The notes under the pieces: generated by a model | What the model saw: the letters and a program-made list of their open reading frames with translations, nothing else | The model's database searches: none | What the model was told of the DNA's origin: nothing | Part shown: one piece after another, positions 53,317 to 64,000 of the stretch | Position numbering within the stretch: the first letter of the stretch is position 1 | Layout: the number at the start of each line of letters is the position of its first letter | Made by a program: the position numbers and the translations under genes | NCBI GenBank assembly: GCA_030847615.1 | Contig: JAUMIR010000003.1 | Coordinates: forward strand, 34,532,501 to 34,596,500 | Source: Gambelia wislizenii | Taxonomy: Eukaryota; Chordata; Lepidosauria; Squamata; Crotaphytidae | Reading direction: 5' to 3' | Length of the DNA stretch: 64,000 bases

Positions 53317-53830
53317 ATAGAATCATAGAGCTGGACAGGACCACAAGGGCTATCTAGTCCAACCCCTGGCTATGCAGGAATGTACAACTAAAGCACTTCC
53401 AAAAGATGGCCATCCAACCTATGTTTAAAGACCTCCAAAGAATAAAAGTCCAATACTCCTGAGGCTGTGTATTCCACTGTTGAATAGGCTTACCATCAAG
53501 TAGTTCTCCATAATGTTTTGGTGGATTTTTTTTCATTGCAATTTTAATCCATTGGTTTGTGTCCTAGTCTCTGGAGCAGTGGAATATAAGCTTGTCCACC
53601 TCCTACATGATAGCCCTACAAATATTTAAAAATGCCTATTATGTTGTTTGTCAAACTTCTTCAACCTAAATGTACCCAGCTCCCTAAGCCATTCCTCATA
53701 GGACTTGAGCCATTCCAGGCTTTTTACCATCTTGGTCACACTCTTCTGGACACATTTCAAGTGGTCAATTTCCTTCTTAAGAATCTTGAAGTCTTTTAGC
53801 AAGGTGTACTTCCATAAAATGGCAAATTAT
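53317..53830 (-). mobile_element. CR1 3' end, antisense, old
   Basis: It begins on the left with 'aatagaatcatagagctgga', the antisense CR1 3' repeat and UTR. It runs back through decayed C-terminal ORF2, including 'aggactagatagcc'-type and 'tctggacacatttcaagtgg' segments. It is far more diverged than the CR1 at 35249-37629. Confidence 0.8.
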
Positions 53831-53834
53831 TGCA

Positions 53835-56220
53835 ACCTCTTAAATCCTTTACTATTTATAAGTCATTCAATAGGAAAGGGTGTTTTGTTTTCCTGGACAT
53901 GGCCATTGTGAATAAGAGTTCATATTACCATGAATATTTCATTAGATTATGTATAGGAACATCTGTCAGTAAGAATATAACACACTGGGTGATTGAAACA
54001 GGCATAATTCCCCATACTTGTCACTTTAGATGGAAGGACTGAGGGTTCTTTGCTATTAGTCAGCTAACTTGTATCTATTTGGCAGTCCTTTCATCATCAT
54101 CTTGATACTTGGGCTTCCAACTCATGAACAAAGATATAGTCCAAACAGGCAGAGTTGGCACCAACATGCCACTTAAGCATTCTTAATTATTGGAATTCCA
54201 GAATTTTTAACATGGGTGAATGAGTCAGCAGTTTAATAACCTTTTAGATTATTTTATTAATATAAACATAGCAGCACATTTTAAAACATATACCAAAATA
54301 GCCTGTAAAATTAGTATGAACCTATTGTTGAAGTACTGGAGGACAAACAGGTACAGGGAGATCAGCTTGTTCAGACTGTCAGAATTCATCCAGAAGTTCT
54401 TTCCTGAGAAACTGATTGCTCCATGGAATGAGAGTATTATCGTTTATGCAGCTAAATTAAACAAGAGGATTCTGCCAATAAGCTGAGGATAATGGCTAGA
54501 ATATTTTTAATGCACCTGTAAATGCTGTAAGAGGAGAGAGAGAGGAAGAGAGGTAAAGGGTAAATTGACAGTTGAAAGGAGACAATGAGTTGGTGGTAAA
54601 TTCAGTAGCTGAGTTCCATCAACAGACCAGTTTCTTTTTTTTAGAAAAATTGCTTTCATTGTTAAGAAATTATTCTACAACATTAACATTTACACAACCA
54701 GGGAAGGTTCTGAAATAGCTTGCAGTTACAGTGAGATTTACCACATCCTATATAAGGACATTGAAGGGGGTTAAGCAGTCTCAACCCCTCCTTCCAAATT
54801 TCAGGGTGTAGATGTTAAAATCTCTTCATGTGAGGGGGAGCTCACCAACCCTGTCTGAAATTAATCTTGGTGGTGGTCCCCATTTACTTTTCCCAAAAGC
54901 TCCTAAAAGTGATGTCACGACGCAGCATTGCTCTGACAGGGATTCATTTCCTCAGCCCTATGGGGAACCCCATCGGTTGAAATGTATTGGAACAATTTAA
55001 ACACTTGGAGCAAAAAAAAAACAACAACTGACGGGGAGGGGAATCCCTTTTTTCCTCCCATTTTCCATGGCACATGTTGTTTTTTGGTAAGATGTGACAG
55101 GTGTGTACTTTATATTTCTTACTAAGTTTTTTTTATAAAGATATTCCTTCTTCAAACTGAGGAAACATTAAAATAAGCAGCAGAAGTTTATTGATTCAAG
55201 CTGAAGAAAATGTCGAACAGGGAGATGAAGTCATATGCCTCTTTGTGCAAGTTTATATATGTGAAGGGTTCTATAAATGTTACAATGAAAAGATGCTGCC
55301 TCGCATCCATACTTTTTAGTCTTGGAAAGGTGGGAACAAGATGTACCTGTCAAAATTTAAAGACTGAAAGTAAAAAGGTTATAGATGGGTTCATAATATG
55401 CTATGTGTATTCAGGAATGTCAACAGGATGAGGTAATGGTCAAGTCAAGTCTCATTGCCACTAGTCCCTTGGGTGGCAATGAGACTTCTTACTCATGAGA
55501 AAACTTCAGTAAGATGGAAATCAAAGTTTTAAAATGGAATGTTAAATGTACATATTACATTACTAAACCCCCTCCCATTTTGTTTGGACACATTGATAAA
55601 CTTTTGATGTGTGTGGATGGGGATGGGGTAATTTTGTCAACTGATTGTTCCCAACTTTGCAACAACTCTGAGGGTTTCTGAGGTCATACCACAGCAAGCA
55701 GGTTGCTATGAAACAAGAGCTTAATCCAACAAAAACTGAACATTTTAAAGCCCCATTGACTTCAACAGTAACAAATTAAAGCAGGTTTTCACAACTCCCT
55801 AGTTTTCGCAGTCCCAACCGGGCAACAAAAGCAAGAAGTATATTAGCAGCAAAAGCGAAACAAGAAATCCTGCTGGGCCACCATGAATTGCTCTTACAGA
55901 CTTCATTCAGCTAAGTGGGTCACAGGTTTATAGCCCTGATCTTTTTTCCTCATGCTCCTTCCAGTTACCTCCTGTAAAACATGGTTTGTCTCATGTGTTA
56001 CTTGCAACCATAATAGATGGTTGCCACAATATATATTTGACCATTGTTTCATTACTTTCGGCTAAGCACAACCTGTAATTGGCTAATGTTCTCTTGTATT
56101 CTCACTGTGAGCTCTCCTTGGTCCTGTAGCATGTGAAAGTGACTAGCTGTCTATAATTGGCTCTGTCATTTAAGATCTGACTCAATTTCCTCCATCAGCC
56201 CATAAGAACCAAAGTCCAGC
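53835..56220. other. No feature seen
   Basis: About 2.4 kb of AT-rich DNA. Open frames up to 88 codons have no domain signature. No repeat recognised. Confidence 0.45.
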
Positions 56221-56225
56221 TAACC

Positions 56226-56480
56226 TGTGAACTATCTACACTATACAATTCTAGTAGTTTTGCCACTTTAACTGCTATGTGTCTGCCCTATGGAACAGTG
56301 GGGTTGTTGTTTGGTAAAATTCTCTGCCACAGAGCTATAGCACCCAGCCCTGAACTGCAGCATTGAAGTTCTCTAACAGAGAATTCTAAGTGCTCCACCA
56401 AACTACAAAGCCCAGGATTCTGTAAGAAGCAGACATGGCAGTAAAAGAGGTCTCAAAAAGCTGTAACTGTGTGGTGTGGA
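56226..56480. mobile_element. Palindromic MITE, diverged complete copy
   Basis: The left 'ctacactatacaattctagt' and 'ccactttaactgctatg' are mirrored by the right 'acaaagcccaggattctgta' and 'catggcagtaaaag'. It matches the plan of 16062-16283 with more divergence. Confidence 0.6.
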
Positions 56481-56514
56481 TTGACTTCTGTTGTTTATTT
56501 TGTAGCTGATGCAA

Positions 56515-56720
56515 TACTGATGTGATGGAAATGCTCATGGTTCCTATGCCAGTAGGACAGTATATCTACTCCAGGGCTTATTTACTCTGAAATTTAAAGG
56601 TGCTACCCAAAGTGCTGAATCTCTGTACTTTGGATAGCTCCTTTAAGTGTAGACTAAAGCTCAGAATAGATTCACCACCCCACTGGTGATCCACTAAAAA
56701 TGAATTAATATTATGGTGAT
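56515..56720. repeat. Unclassified foldback repeat
   Basis: The left arm 'ggttcctatgccagtaggac' to 'aaatttaaaggtgctaccc' is complementary to the right arm 'ggatagctcctttaagtg' to 'caccaccccactggtgatcc', with mismatches. Single-arm relatives occur at 61863-61950 and 63310-63365. Non-coding. Confidence 0.5.
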
Positions 56721-56724
56721 TGGG

Positions 56725-57425
56725 GCTTGCAGCAGCAACATTACTTCCACCCCTTCAGGCTGGGCTGCATGCTTGCTTGATGTTAAAAACAAATACTCTT
56801 AAGAAGATAAATTAAGGTATTTCAGCTCCATCCCAAGCCAAAGACAGTTGCCATTCAGACTACATCATTTCACTTACTAATCCATCTTCTAGCAGGCAAT
56901 AGTAGAAGAGCACAACCCTTTTTGTTACAAAACAAAATGATGTTGGGAAACAGTTATACTTTGCAAAATATTGATCTTTCAAAATGTTCCAGGAGAAGCA
57001 ACTGAATTTTTACCATCAATGAGAATATAATTACCCCTAAATTTAGAACAAATACAATAAAACAATTGGAAAGTAAATGGTTTTCTATTTAAATCCCATG
57101 TTTTACATTCTATTACCAAGCAATAAAAAGTGGAACAGTGCATCAAAATCAATATTTTCTGTTTCTATGCTAGCCAAATTATTCTTGGCTAGTCTTTGAT
57201 GATTATTCATTCTAATCCAGTACATTTGTGTTTTAAAATGTGCAATATGTTACATTTTAATAACACACTCATGGAGAAAAAAAATATAAATAACGTCTTT
57301 CAGAGAGAGGAGAAATGGGAGTGGAAATAGTACCCATCTCTTTTTCTTTTCCATGTGCTAGTACATGTGTGAACAGATTTTAAAATATCCACTTCATTTT
57401 GGTCAAAAATTTTGCTAGACTGTGC
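56725..57425. other. No feature seen
   Basis: AT-rich sequence without gene or recognised repeat. Confidence 0.45.
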
Positions 57426-57426
57426 T

Positions 57427-60190
57427 AGGCTTGCTTTACTGAGACCTGGCTGGGAGGGGATAGCACCATAACTTGGGTGCAGCCCCCCCCCCAGCCGGGT
57501 ACTCTGTCAGTGAGCAGGTAAGAGGTAAGGGGAAGTGGGTGAGGGGATGGAGTGGCTCTGGTTCATAAAAATAACCTTACCTTGACCAGGATACCTGTCC
57601 AGAAAATAGTCCACTTCGAGTGTATGTACCTGAGCCTGAAGACCAGGGAGAGTTTAGGGATTCTGTTAGTATACCGTCCATCCCATTGTCTAACAGACTC
57701 CCTAACTGAGTTCACACAACTGGTCTCAGAGTTGCTGTTGGAGCCACCCAGACTGTTAGTTCTGGGCAACTTCAACATCCCACTTGAGACCATCTTGTCA
57801 AATCTATCAGGTGTGGCTCGGGAGTTCATGGAGTCCATGACAAACATGGGCCTATCCCAATTGGCCAATGGGCCCACTCATTGTGCAGGTCATACCCTCG
57901 ATGAGGTATTTAGTACAGAACAGGAATATCCGTGGGCGGAGGTGACTAAAACCACCACATTGTCATGGATGGATCGCTTCCTGATCAAGGCTGAACTCAG
58001 AGCCACTGTCCATCCTGTCGGGGGTGGAGGACCTATTAGAATGGTCCGCCCTCAAAGTCTAATGGAACCAATTGGACTCCAGAAAGCCTTAGAGGGTTTA
58101 TTGGTTGGTAACACCAGTGATTCTGTCGAAGCCTTGGGCAATACCTGGAACACCGACTTTACCAAGACTATCAACATGATCGCTCCCAAGCGTCCTCTCC
58201 AACCCGATTCAAATCAATATCCATGATATACTGAAGAACTTAGGAAGTTGAAGTAGATTGGACAATGACTAGAGTGCGTCTGGCGAAAAACTCAGCTCTT
58301 GTCTGACAAGACTCGTCATAGGAAATTTCTTTGTTCCTATAGAGAGGCAATATGTGCAGTGAGGAAATCCTTCTCATCTGCACATATTGCATCTGCAGAG
58401 TATCACCCAACAAATCTGTTTAGGCTGGTGAGGGAACTGACACAGGTTCCACCTGTGCAGAACTCATTGCTAAACCCAACAACGGTCTGCTGTGATGCAT
58501 TTAACAACTTCTTTGCAAATAAAATCTCTCAGATAAGAGCCCATTTGGACACCGGGGTTGGAGCAGATTCAATTGACAAGGTGTCCAGTAACTCCATTGA
58601 TGAGGTTATACTGGATCAGTTTCAATCTGTAAGTACTGATGACATGGACAAGCTCCTTGGTAGAGTGAGGAAGACTACCTGCCCTCTTGACCCTTGCCCT
58701 TCGTGGCTGGCCATCCAGGGGGGTGATACCTTGAGGATGTTCCTCAGGGACATCATCAATGCATCCCTTAGGGAAGGTCACGTTCCATCTTGCTTGAAGG
58801 AAGCGGCAGTTAGACCACTCCTAAAAAGACCTTCCCTTGACCCTCTGGATATGAAGAAGCATAGGCCAGTCTCCTTATTACCTTTTTTGAGCAAGGTGAT
58901 CGAGAAAGCAGTTGCTCTTCAAATCCAAGCTGTCTTGGAAGAAACCAATTATTTAGATTGGTTTTAGGACGGGATTTGGAGTTGAGACGGCCATGGGTGC
59001 CTTAGCTGATGACCTCCGCCTGAACATCAACAGAGGTAATGTTGACCCTGTTGGTGTTACTGGATCTCTCAGCGGCTTTTGATACAATAGATCACAACAT
59101 CTTCTTGGATCACCACTTGGATTCCTAACCATGAAGGTTAGGAATTGGAGGCACTGCGTTGCAGTGGTTCTGCTCCTTCCTCTCAGGTAGATTCCATAGG
59201 GTGATGCTGGGGGAAAGTTGCTCTGCAAGGAAAGAACTTAATTGTGGCATCCCACAAGGCGCCTTCCTGTCCCTGATGCTATTCAACATATATATATGAA
59301 GCCGCTGGGTGAGATCATCCAGAGGCATGGGGCGGGGTGTTATCAGTATGCTGATGACACCCAGATATATTTCTCCATGACTCGGTCTTCGGCTCTGACT
59401 TCAGATGGTGTCTCTTCTCTCAATGATTGTCTAAGGGCAGCAATGGACTGGATGAGGAAAAACAAATTGAAGCTGAATCCAGACAAAACAGAGGTTCTCA
59501 TGGTAGCAGCCCTGAACCCAGGTACTAGGATACCACCTCTGGTCCAGGATGGAGTCACACTCTCCTCTACGGACTGTGTTCACAATTTAGGGATACTTCT
59601 GGACTTTTCACTCCGGATGACAAATCAGGTAAACAAGATGGTCAGGAGCGCCTGTTATCAGCTTCGGCTGATCCACCAGTTTCGCCCTTTTCTGGAAGTC
59701 AGGGACCTTGAGACCGTGGTACATGCTCTGGTAACCTCCCGTCTTGATTTCTGTAATGCACTCCACATGGGGCTACCCTCGTGCTTGGTCCAGAAACTTC
59801 AAATAGTACAGAATATGGCACCCAGACTGGTCTCAGGTACATCTAGAAGAGACCATATAACACCGATCTTAAGATCACTTCACTGGCTACCCATTAGTTT
59901 CTGGGCCCAGTACAAGGTGTTGGTTATCACCTTTAAAGCCCTAAATGGCTTGGGTCCAACCTATCTTTGGGACTGACTCCTTCCATATAATCCTCCCCAT
60001 GCACTCAGGTCCTCTGGGAGAAATCTGCTGCAACTTTTAAAAACTAGGCTTTCGTTGACCTCCCAGAAGACCTTTTCAGCTATTGCTCCCAGATTATGGA
60101 ATGGCCTGCCGGATGAGATCCATCACATTACCACCTTAAATAGCTTTTAAAAAGCTCTTAAGACGGATCTCTTCCGGCAGGCCTTTCCTG
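57427..60190 (+). pseudogene. L2-type ORF2 pseudogene
   Basis: Three main frame pieces remain. 57552-58226 is the endonuclease: VLGNFNIP has Asn for the usual Asp of GDFN, and SWMDRFL has Arg for the catalytic His. 58299-58967 is the linker and first RT blocks (HRPVSLLPFLSKVIEKAV). 59242-59976 carries YQYADDTQIYFSM and the C-terminal region. Between them lie stops (58224-58226, 58965-58967) and frameshifts around 58990-59240, including the AFDTIDH block. Loss of endonuclease residues as well as the frame shows long inactivity. Confidence 0.88.
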
Positions 60191-60440
60191 AACAGATATC
60201 CAACCGTCAGAGAGAAAAAATATTATTAGTTCGATCCCATCCAGCTTTTTATTGTGTTGTTTTTAGTATTTTCAGTAATTATTAAGTATGTTTTAAATAT
60301 TTAATTATTTAATTGTATTTTAAGGGGTGGGTGGGATGGAGGGGTTTGTATGTATATTTTAATGCTGTAAGCCGCCCCGATTGCATTTTGTAGAGGGAAG
60401 GAATACAAATATTGTTGTTGTTGTTGTTGTTGTTGTTGTT
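57427..60440 (+). mobile_element. L2-type LINE, 5' truncated and decayed
   Basis: It is a relative of the element at 43407-46740 in opposite orientation. It starts inside the endonuclease ('gcttgctttactgagacctg', the CFTETW region) and ends with 'gtaagccgccccgattgcat' followed by a (TTG)n tract at about 60408-60440. The 3' UTR carries 'aaggggtgggtgggatggag', as in the other copy. Confidence 0.9.
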
Positions 60441-60444
60441 ACTA

Positions 60445-60612
60445 GACAAAGTGTCAGTAGAAAAGAATTCAGGGCTGTGTCCAGTGTGCTTGTGTTATGC
60501 TGGCAGTTACACAACATCTTGTTGAACAACGAACACAATTATTGTAAGCAGTGCATTATGTAATAGTGTCCTAAGCTGTACAATGGTTTGTGCTACTCCT
60601 TGTGCAACTGTG
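60445..60612. other. No feature seen
   Basis: Short spacer between the L2 microsatellite tail and the next TIR element. Confidence 0.4.
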
Positions 60613-60616
60613 TGTA

Positions 60617-60988
60617 CAGTTGGCACACCACATTCACTGGGGTCAGAGGCACAAAGAAGAAAAACCATTAATATCGCTACCCCCCCAACCATATAAAACA
60701 CACACAAAAAAAGTATGATCCACGGAATCAACCCACCATGGAAGCCTTCGAGATGGCAGGCTTCCTTCACAAGGCAGAAGCAGGCAGCTGGTGGGACTTT
60801 CCCCGTCCTCTGCTGCTGCCCTACGCCATTTTTAATAAGGACTTACAAGCCTCACTGTGCATTTGCAGTCTCGCGAAGCTTACAGTCCCTTATAAAAATG
60901 GCATAGGGAAGCAGTGGAGGCAGGATCAAATAATCCCTGAATAATTAAATCCACAAAAGTTAAACCCGCAAATATGGAAGGACAACTG
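60617..60988. mobile_element. Tigger-like non-autonomous TIR element
   Basis: The left end is 'cagttggcacaccacattca' after TA (60615-60616). The right end in reverse is 'cagttgtccttccatatttg', followed by TA (60989-60990). The interior has inverted 'gccctacgccatttttaata' and 'tataaaaatggcatagggaa' blocks. No transposase. Confidence 0.6.
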
Positions 60989-60994
60989 TACAAG

Positions 60995-61985
60995 CAGAAT
61001 CTAAGTATAAGATTTAACATTTGCACAAGGATTAAAATAGGGTTCAGGGATAGCAATATGACAGCACTAGATACAACCAAGAGAGTGGACTCTCTTGGAT
61101 TTTAAAAGGTCAGGTAGCACCCTGCTAGCCCAAAACTATATAATAAGTTAAACGCTCATATAATCATGGGCTACAACTTTGAAAGAAAGAATTGTCTTAA
61201 AATAGAGAGCAAGTGGGTTCAAGGTGCCTCAAGAATGAGTAGATCCTTTCTGGCAGAATTAGTTATAGGCTGCAGGGTATATTTTGCATTGCAGGTCCCA
61301 GGAAAACTCTTAGGGAGAGGTGGAGTTGAATGGACCTGGCAAGGTCAACTAAGAAGCAAACATGATGGGACAGGGGAGATTCATGATGAGAAATGCACAG
61401 GACTGGATGAGGAAATCTTTTGCATCTTGACTAGTTTGACCTTTATTATTTCTAATCCTTCACATAATGTGTCTGTGTTAGTATTCTGCTGGAAACTCAT
61501 GTTTCATGTTTTATAGAACTATACATGATTAAATGAAATCCCCAAATTGAAAAGAACCAAAAGGCCATCCCTTGCTGGAAGACAGAATAATCTTCCCATT
61601 AGCTCAAATAGGACAGGTTTAACACAGGATGGTAGCAATACCAATCATATGGAGTATTTCTTTTCTAACACAGGTTTCACTCCAGCCTATTTTACAGCTG
61701 TAGGAACCCCAAATCTGTTCCAGAGAGGTATAGCCAAGTGAACCTGGTTCACATAGGTGGCCAATACTCTCGCAGGAGAAGGTGTGCTGCCTATAACTAT
61801 TAAAAATATCTTCACTTGACCATGAGGTATTTTCTGGATATTTAAATTGCTCCACCTGACAGTTGAGGCTTGTGGCTTCTATGTCAGTGGGGCAGTGAAT
61901 CTGCTGTAAGTTTTATTTTTAACTTTAAGGGAGCTACCCAGGTTGTTGGCCCACCTAATCAAATAAATAAATGAACTGTATCCCC
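60995..61985. other. No gene; unclassified repeat arm at 61863-61950
   Basis: 'ggcttgtggcttctatgtca' to 'aactttaagggagctaccca' at 61863-61950 is related to the foldback repeat at 56515-56720. The rest is unremarkable, and the 116-codon frame at 61166-61516 has no domain signature. Confidence 0.4.
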
Positions 61986-61987
61986 AA

Positions 61988-62040
61988 ATACAGTGTAGTG
62001 GTTTAAGTATTGGCCTAGGACTCTGTAGACCAGGGGGCCG
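61988..62040 (+). repeat. SINE head fragment
   Basis: 'cagtgtagtggtttaagtat' followed by 'ggactctgtagaccaggg' is the tRNA-like 5' head of the Sauria-type SINE, cut off before the B box. Confidence 0.65.
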
Positions 62041-62044
62041 TTTA

Positions 62045-63055
62045 CACGGCAAAATAAATCCTCAAAGAATGCGACAAGAAGCCTGATAGTTCTCATGCAT
62101 TTCGAAGCTACAGTGCCCTTTTCAGAAGGAGGGGCTGTGAAAAACCCATAAGTTGTGCAGTATCAGCTTTCACTACTTTTCCAGACTTTTTTTTATTAAG
62201 TTTGCAAAAATGCACACAGTTGATTGTGGGAACTTACCATCCATGTGAACTTGCATCAACCTTTTCAAATTAGCGTGAGCAGAGTTGAATCCTGATTGGT
62301 TGGAGTGACCATTGTTCCTTCTCCAAATAGACGGAGGGGTTTGCCCCTTCTTCTGCTTGTAGCTGACTTTGGGAAATCTGCTCTGAGCCCTTCCTGTCTG
62401 TTTCAAAGGAAGGCTTTGGGGGCAGGCAAGATGATCAGTAATGGGGCTAGCCCCCACTTGGGTAGTGTGTGTGTGTGTGTACGTTCGTGCGTACAGCAAC
62501 TGGCCAATTGCAACTTCGTTTATTTGTGCTTCCCTTCAGTCATTTGTCTTGATTCAAGGCTTTCGGGGCAGCAGAACTTAATCCTGATTGCTTCAATTGA
62601 CCAAATAGGGAGGGGGTTTGACTTGCAAGAGATGAGTCTGAAATTAAAAGATCCAGCTAGCCAGCTTGCCTTCTAACTACTGTTCCTCCGTCCCTCCCTC
62701 CCTCTCTTTCTCTCTCTCTCTCTCTCTGTGTATGAGAGAGAGATTAACCGGCTGATCGATAAATCATCCTTTTGTTTATTTTTTTTGTGCGTGTGCACAT
62801 GCGCGCTCTGGCAGGGATCTCCTTTCGGCTGCTTTCCTTCCCTCCAGCTGCTTCTTTTCTGTGTGCACACAGGCTTCAGCTGCATTCCAGAGAAAAAAGG
62901 AATCTCAGCAGATCCTTGTGTGTGTTTGCTTCCCTCCTTCACCATGCTGTCTAAACTATGAAACTCAAAACGCATCGCATTTTCCAACTTAGCAAAAACT
63001 CTGTGAACTGGGCACTGCTGATTCAAAAGAATGGTAATCCGGAATTTCCCGCACT
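62045..63055. other. No gene; GT and CT microsatellites
   Basis: (GT)n lies at about 62464-62480 and a (CT)n tract at about 62690-62738. Frames through these are low-complexity. Otherwise nothing recognised. Confidence 0.45.
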
Positions 63056-63059
63056 TTCT

Positions 63060-63272
63060 CCTCCAGTGTAACCAGCCCCCAGGATTCGAATCCCCACTCA
63101 GCCATGGAAACTCAATAGGTGACCTTGCACAAGTCACACTCTCTCAGTCTCAGAGGAAGGTGAAGGCAAACCCCTCTTAACAAATCTCACCAAGAAAACC
63201 ATGTGATAGATTTGCATTAAGGTCACCATAAACTTGGAAATGACTTGAAGGCACAGTAACAACAGTTTCCAA
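63060..63272 (+). repeat. Sauria-type SINE, head partly lost
   Basis: The B-box 'ggattcgaatccccactc' is well kept. The body 'gccatggaaactcaataggt' and 'tctcagaggaaggtgaaggc' follows, and the BovB-like tail 'catgtgatagatttgcatt', 'aaatgacttgaaggcacag' ends in (AAC)n. The A-box is missing. Confidence 0.8.
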
Positions 63273-63309
63273 AACTGGGTCCACTCCTTGGTTAGTTTCT
63301 TTATAATTT

Positions 63310-63365
63310 GCACTCAAAGCTAGAGTGGACTTACCACCCCACTGATGTGGGAGCCACCAGTGCCA
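63310..63365 (-). repeat. Unclassified repeat arm
   Basis: The reverse complement 'tggctcccacatcagtgggg' with 'tggtaagtccactctagct' is related to the arms at 56515-56720 and 61863-61950. Confidence 0.45.
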
Positions 63366-63494
63366 CTGCAAACACTTTTTAAAAATCAGATAGGTCTTTT
63401 CCACATATGCCTATCTGTTGTTAAAGAGGGTTAAACCAGGCCTCAGTGGCTGGGTGCTTGCTATGAGTTTTCTTGGTGCATTTTTATTACATTT

Positions 63495-63569
63495 TTAATG
63501 TTTTTAAATCAAGACTTTATCTGTATTTTCCACTTTGGTGGAAAAGCAGGGAATGAATAAATGAATTTA

Positions 63570-63607
<38 letters not shown>
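63495..63607 (+). mobile_element. LINE 3' tip with (ATT)n tail
   Basis: 'ccactttggtggaaaagcag' and 'ggaatgaataaatgaattta' run into an (ATT)n array of about 13 units (about 63567-63607). This is the usual end of an L2/CR1-group LINE. Confidence 0.5.
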
Positions 63608-63724
63608 TTGTTGGCATATTAATGGCCAAACCAAGTTATGGCAGAAGATGAGACAAAGTAACAGGCCACCCTTTGCACATGTCATTTTTGCATCAGGTAA
63701 AAGCATTAAGAGTTTTTGCAAAAT

Positions 63725-64000
63725 GTCCAGCTTTGGAGAGTTACACAAGACTGAGGCTAATAGGAGACTTGGGGGCATTGCCTTGCAGTGGCTCCAGTCT
63801 TTCTTTTCTGAACATTCCCAGAGGGCTCTGCTGGGGAATTGTTGCTCAGACTTTTGGCCATTAGCCTCTGGGGTTCCACAGAGGTCAATACTGTCCTCTA
63901 TGCTTTTCAACATATATATGAATCCAGGAACTTTGGGGTTGGGTGTCATCACTATGCTGATGATACTCAGCTCTATCTCTCCTTTACAACTGATGCCAAG
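63725..64000 (+). pseudogene. L2-type LINE RT fragment, runs off right edge
   Basis: The plus strand encodes, across at least two frames, a segment like LGGIALQWLQSFLSEHSQRA, SGVPQRSILSSMLFNIYM, and HYADDTQLYLSFTTDAK with YADD at about 63953-63964. Arg replaces Gly in the PQG motif and a frameshift separates the two blocks, so it is a pseudogene. It continues beyond the window. It differs clearly from the other two L2-type copies. Confidence 0.75.

Noticed and set aside
61166..61516. 116-codon plus-strand frame
   Set aside because: No recognisable domain or conserved motif, and no splice or promoter context; probably chance.
62673..63137. 154-codon minus-strand frame
   Set aside because: It runs through a (CT)n microsatellite and a SINE, so its residues are repeat-derived.

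Overview
This is a transposon-dense, apparently gene-free stretch of a vertebrate nuclear genome, most likely a squamate reptile and plausibly a lizard. The evidence is the mix of repeats: an L1-clade LINE, RTE/BovB LINEs, CR1 and L2-type LINEs, SINEs with a tRNA or 5S rRNA head on a BovB-like tail, a Ty3/Gypsy chromovirus, apparent Penelope-like tails, and many short inverted-repeat DNA transposons. Every long reading frame is a retroelement frame. I found no host exon, rRNA, functional tRNA, CRISPR array or operon.

Layout. Positions 1-3976 hold the 3' part of an L1-clade LINE whose ORF2 is open from the left edge to its stop. A degraded antisense BovB/RTE fragment follows (about 4190-5330), then a nearly complete but frameshifted APE-type LINE (about 5461-9437) with a C-terminal zinc finger; a 5'-truncated second copy lies at 27697-28047. 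From 9.5 to 31.7 kb the sequence is AT-rich and holds only short elements: SINEs, LINE 3' ends, an L1 tail, a probable solo LTR, three Penelope-like tails and several families of palindromic or TIR elements. Positions 31713-40531 form a three-level nest: a Tigger-like TIR element is split by a full-length minus-strand Gypsy chromovirus with almost identical LTRs, and its RT region is in turn split by a plus-strand CR1. Positions 43407-46740 (minus) hold an L2-type LINE with an uninterrupted 1018-residue ORF2 that keeps its endonuclease and RT motifs; a decayed relative lies inverted at 57427-60440. The rest is short repeats and unremarkable AT-rich DNA, and another LINE RT runs off the right edge.

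How the elements relate. The LINEs encode endonuclease plus reverse transcriptase. The BovB elements are the likely source of machinery for the SINEs with BovB-like tails, and an L2-type LINE may serve the SINE at 49036-49322. The TIR elements encode nothing and would need transposases from elsewhere. Insertion order in the nest can be read directly: TIR element first, Gypsy second, CR1 last.

The best candidate for something poorly described is a set of seven non-coding elements sharing a terminal AGGACTTTATCAGA motif but differing in their interiors. Family names come from recognition of motifs, not from database searches.
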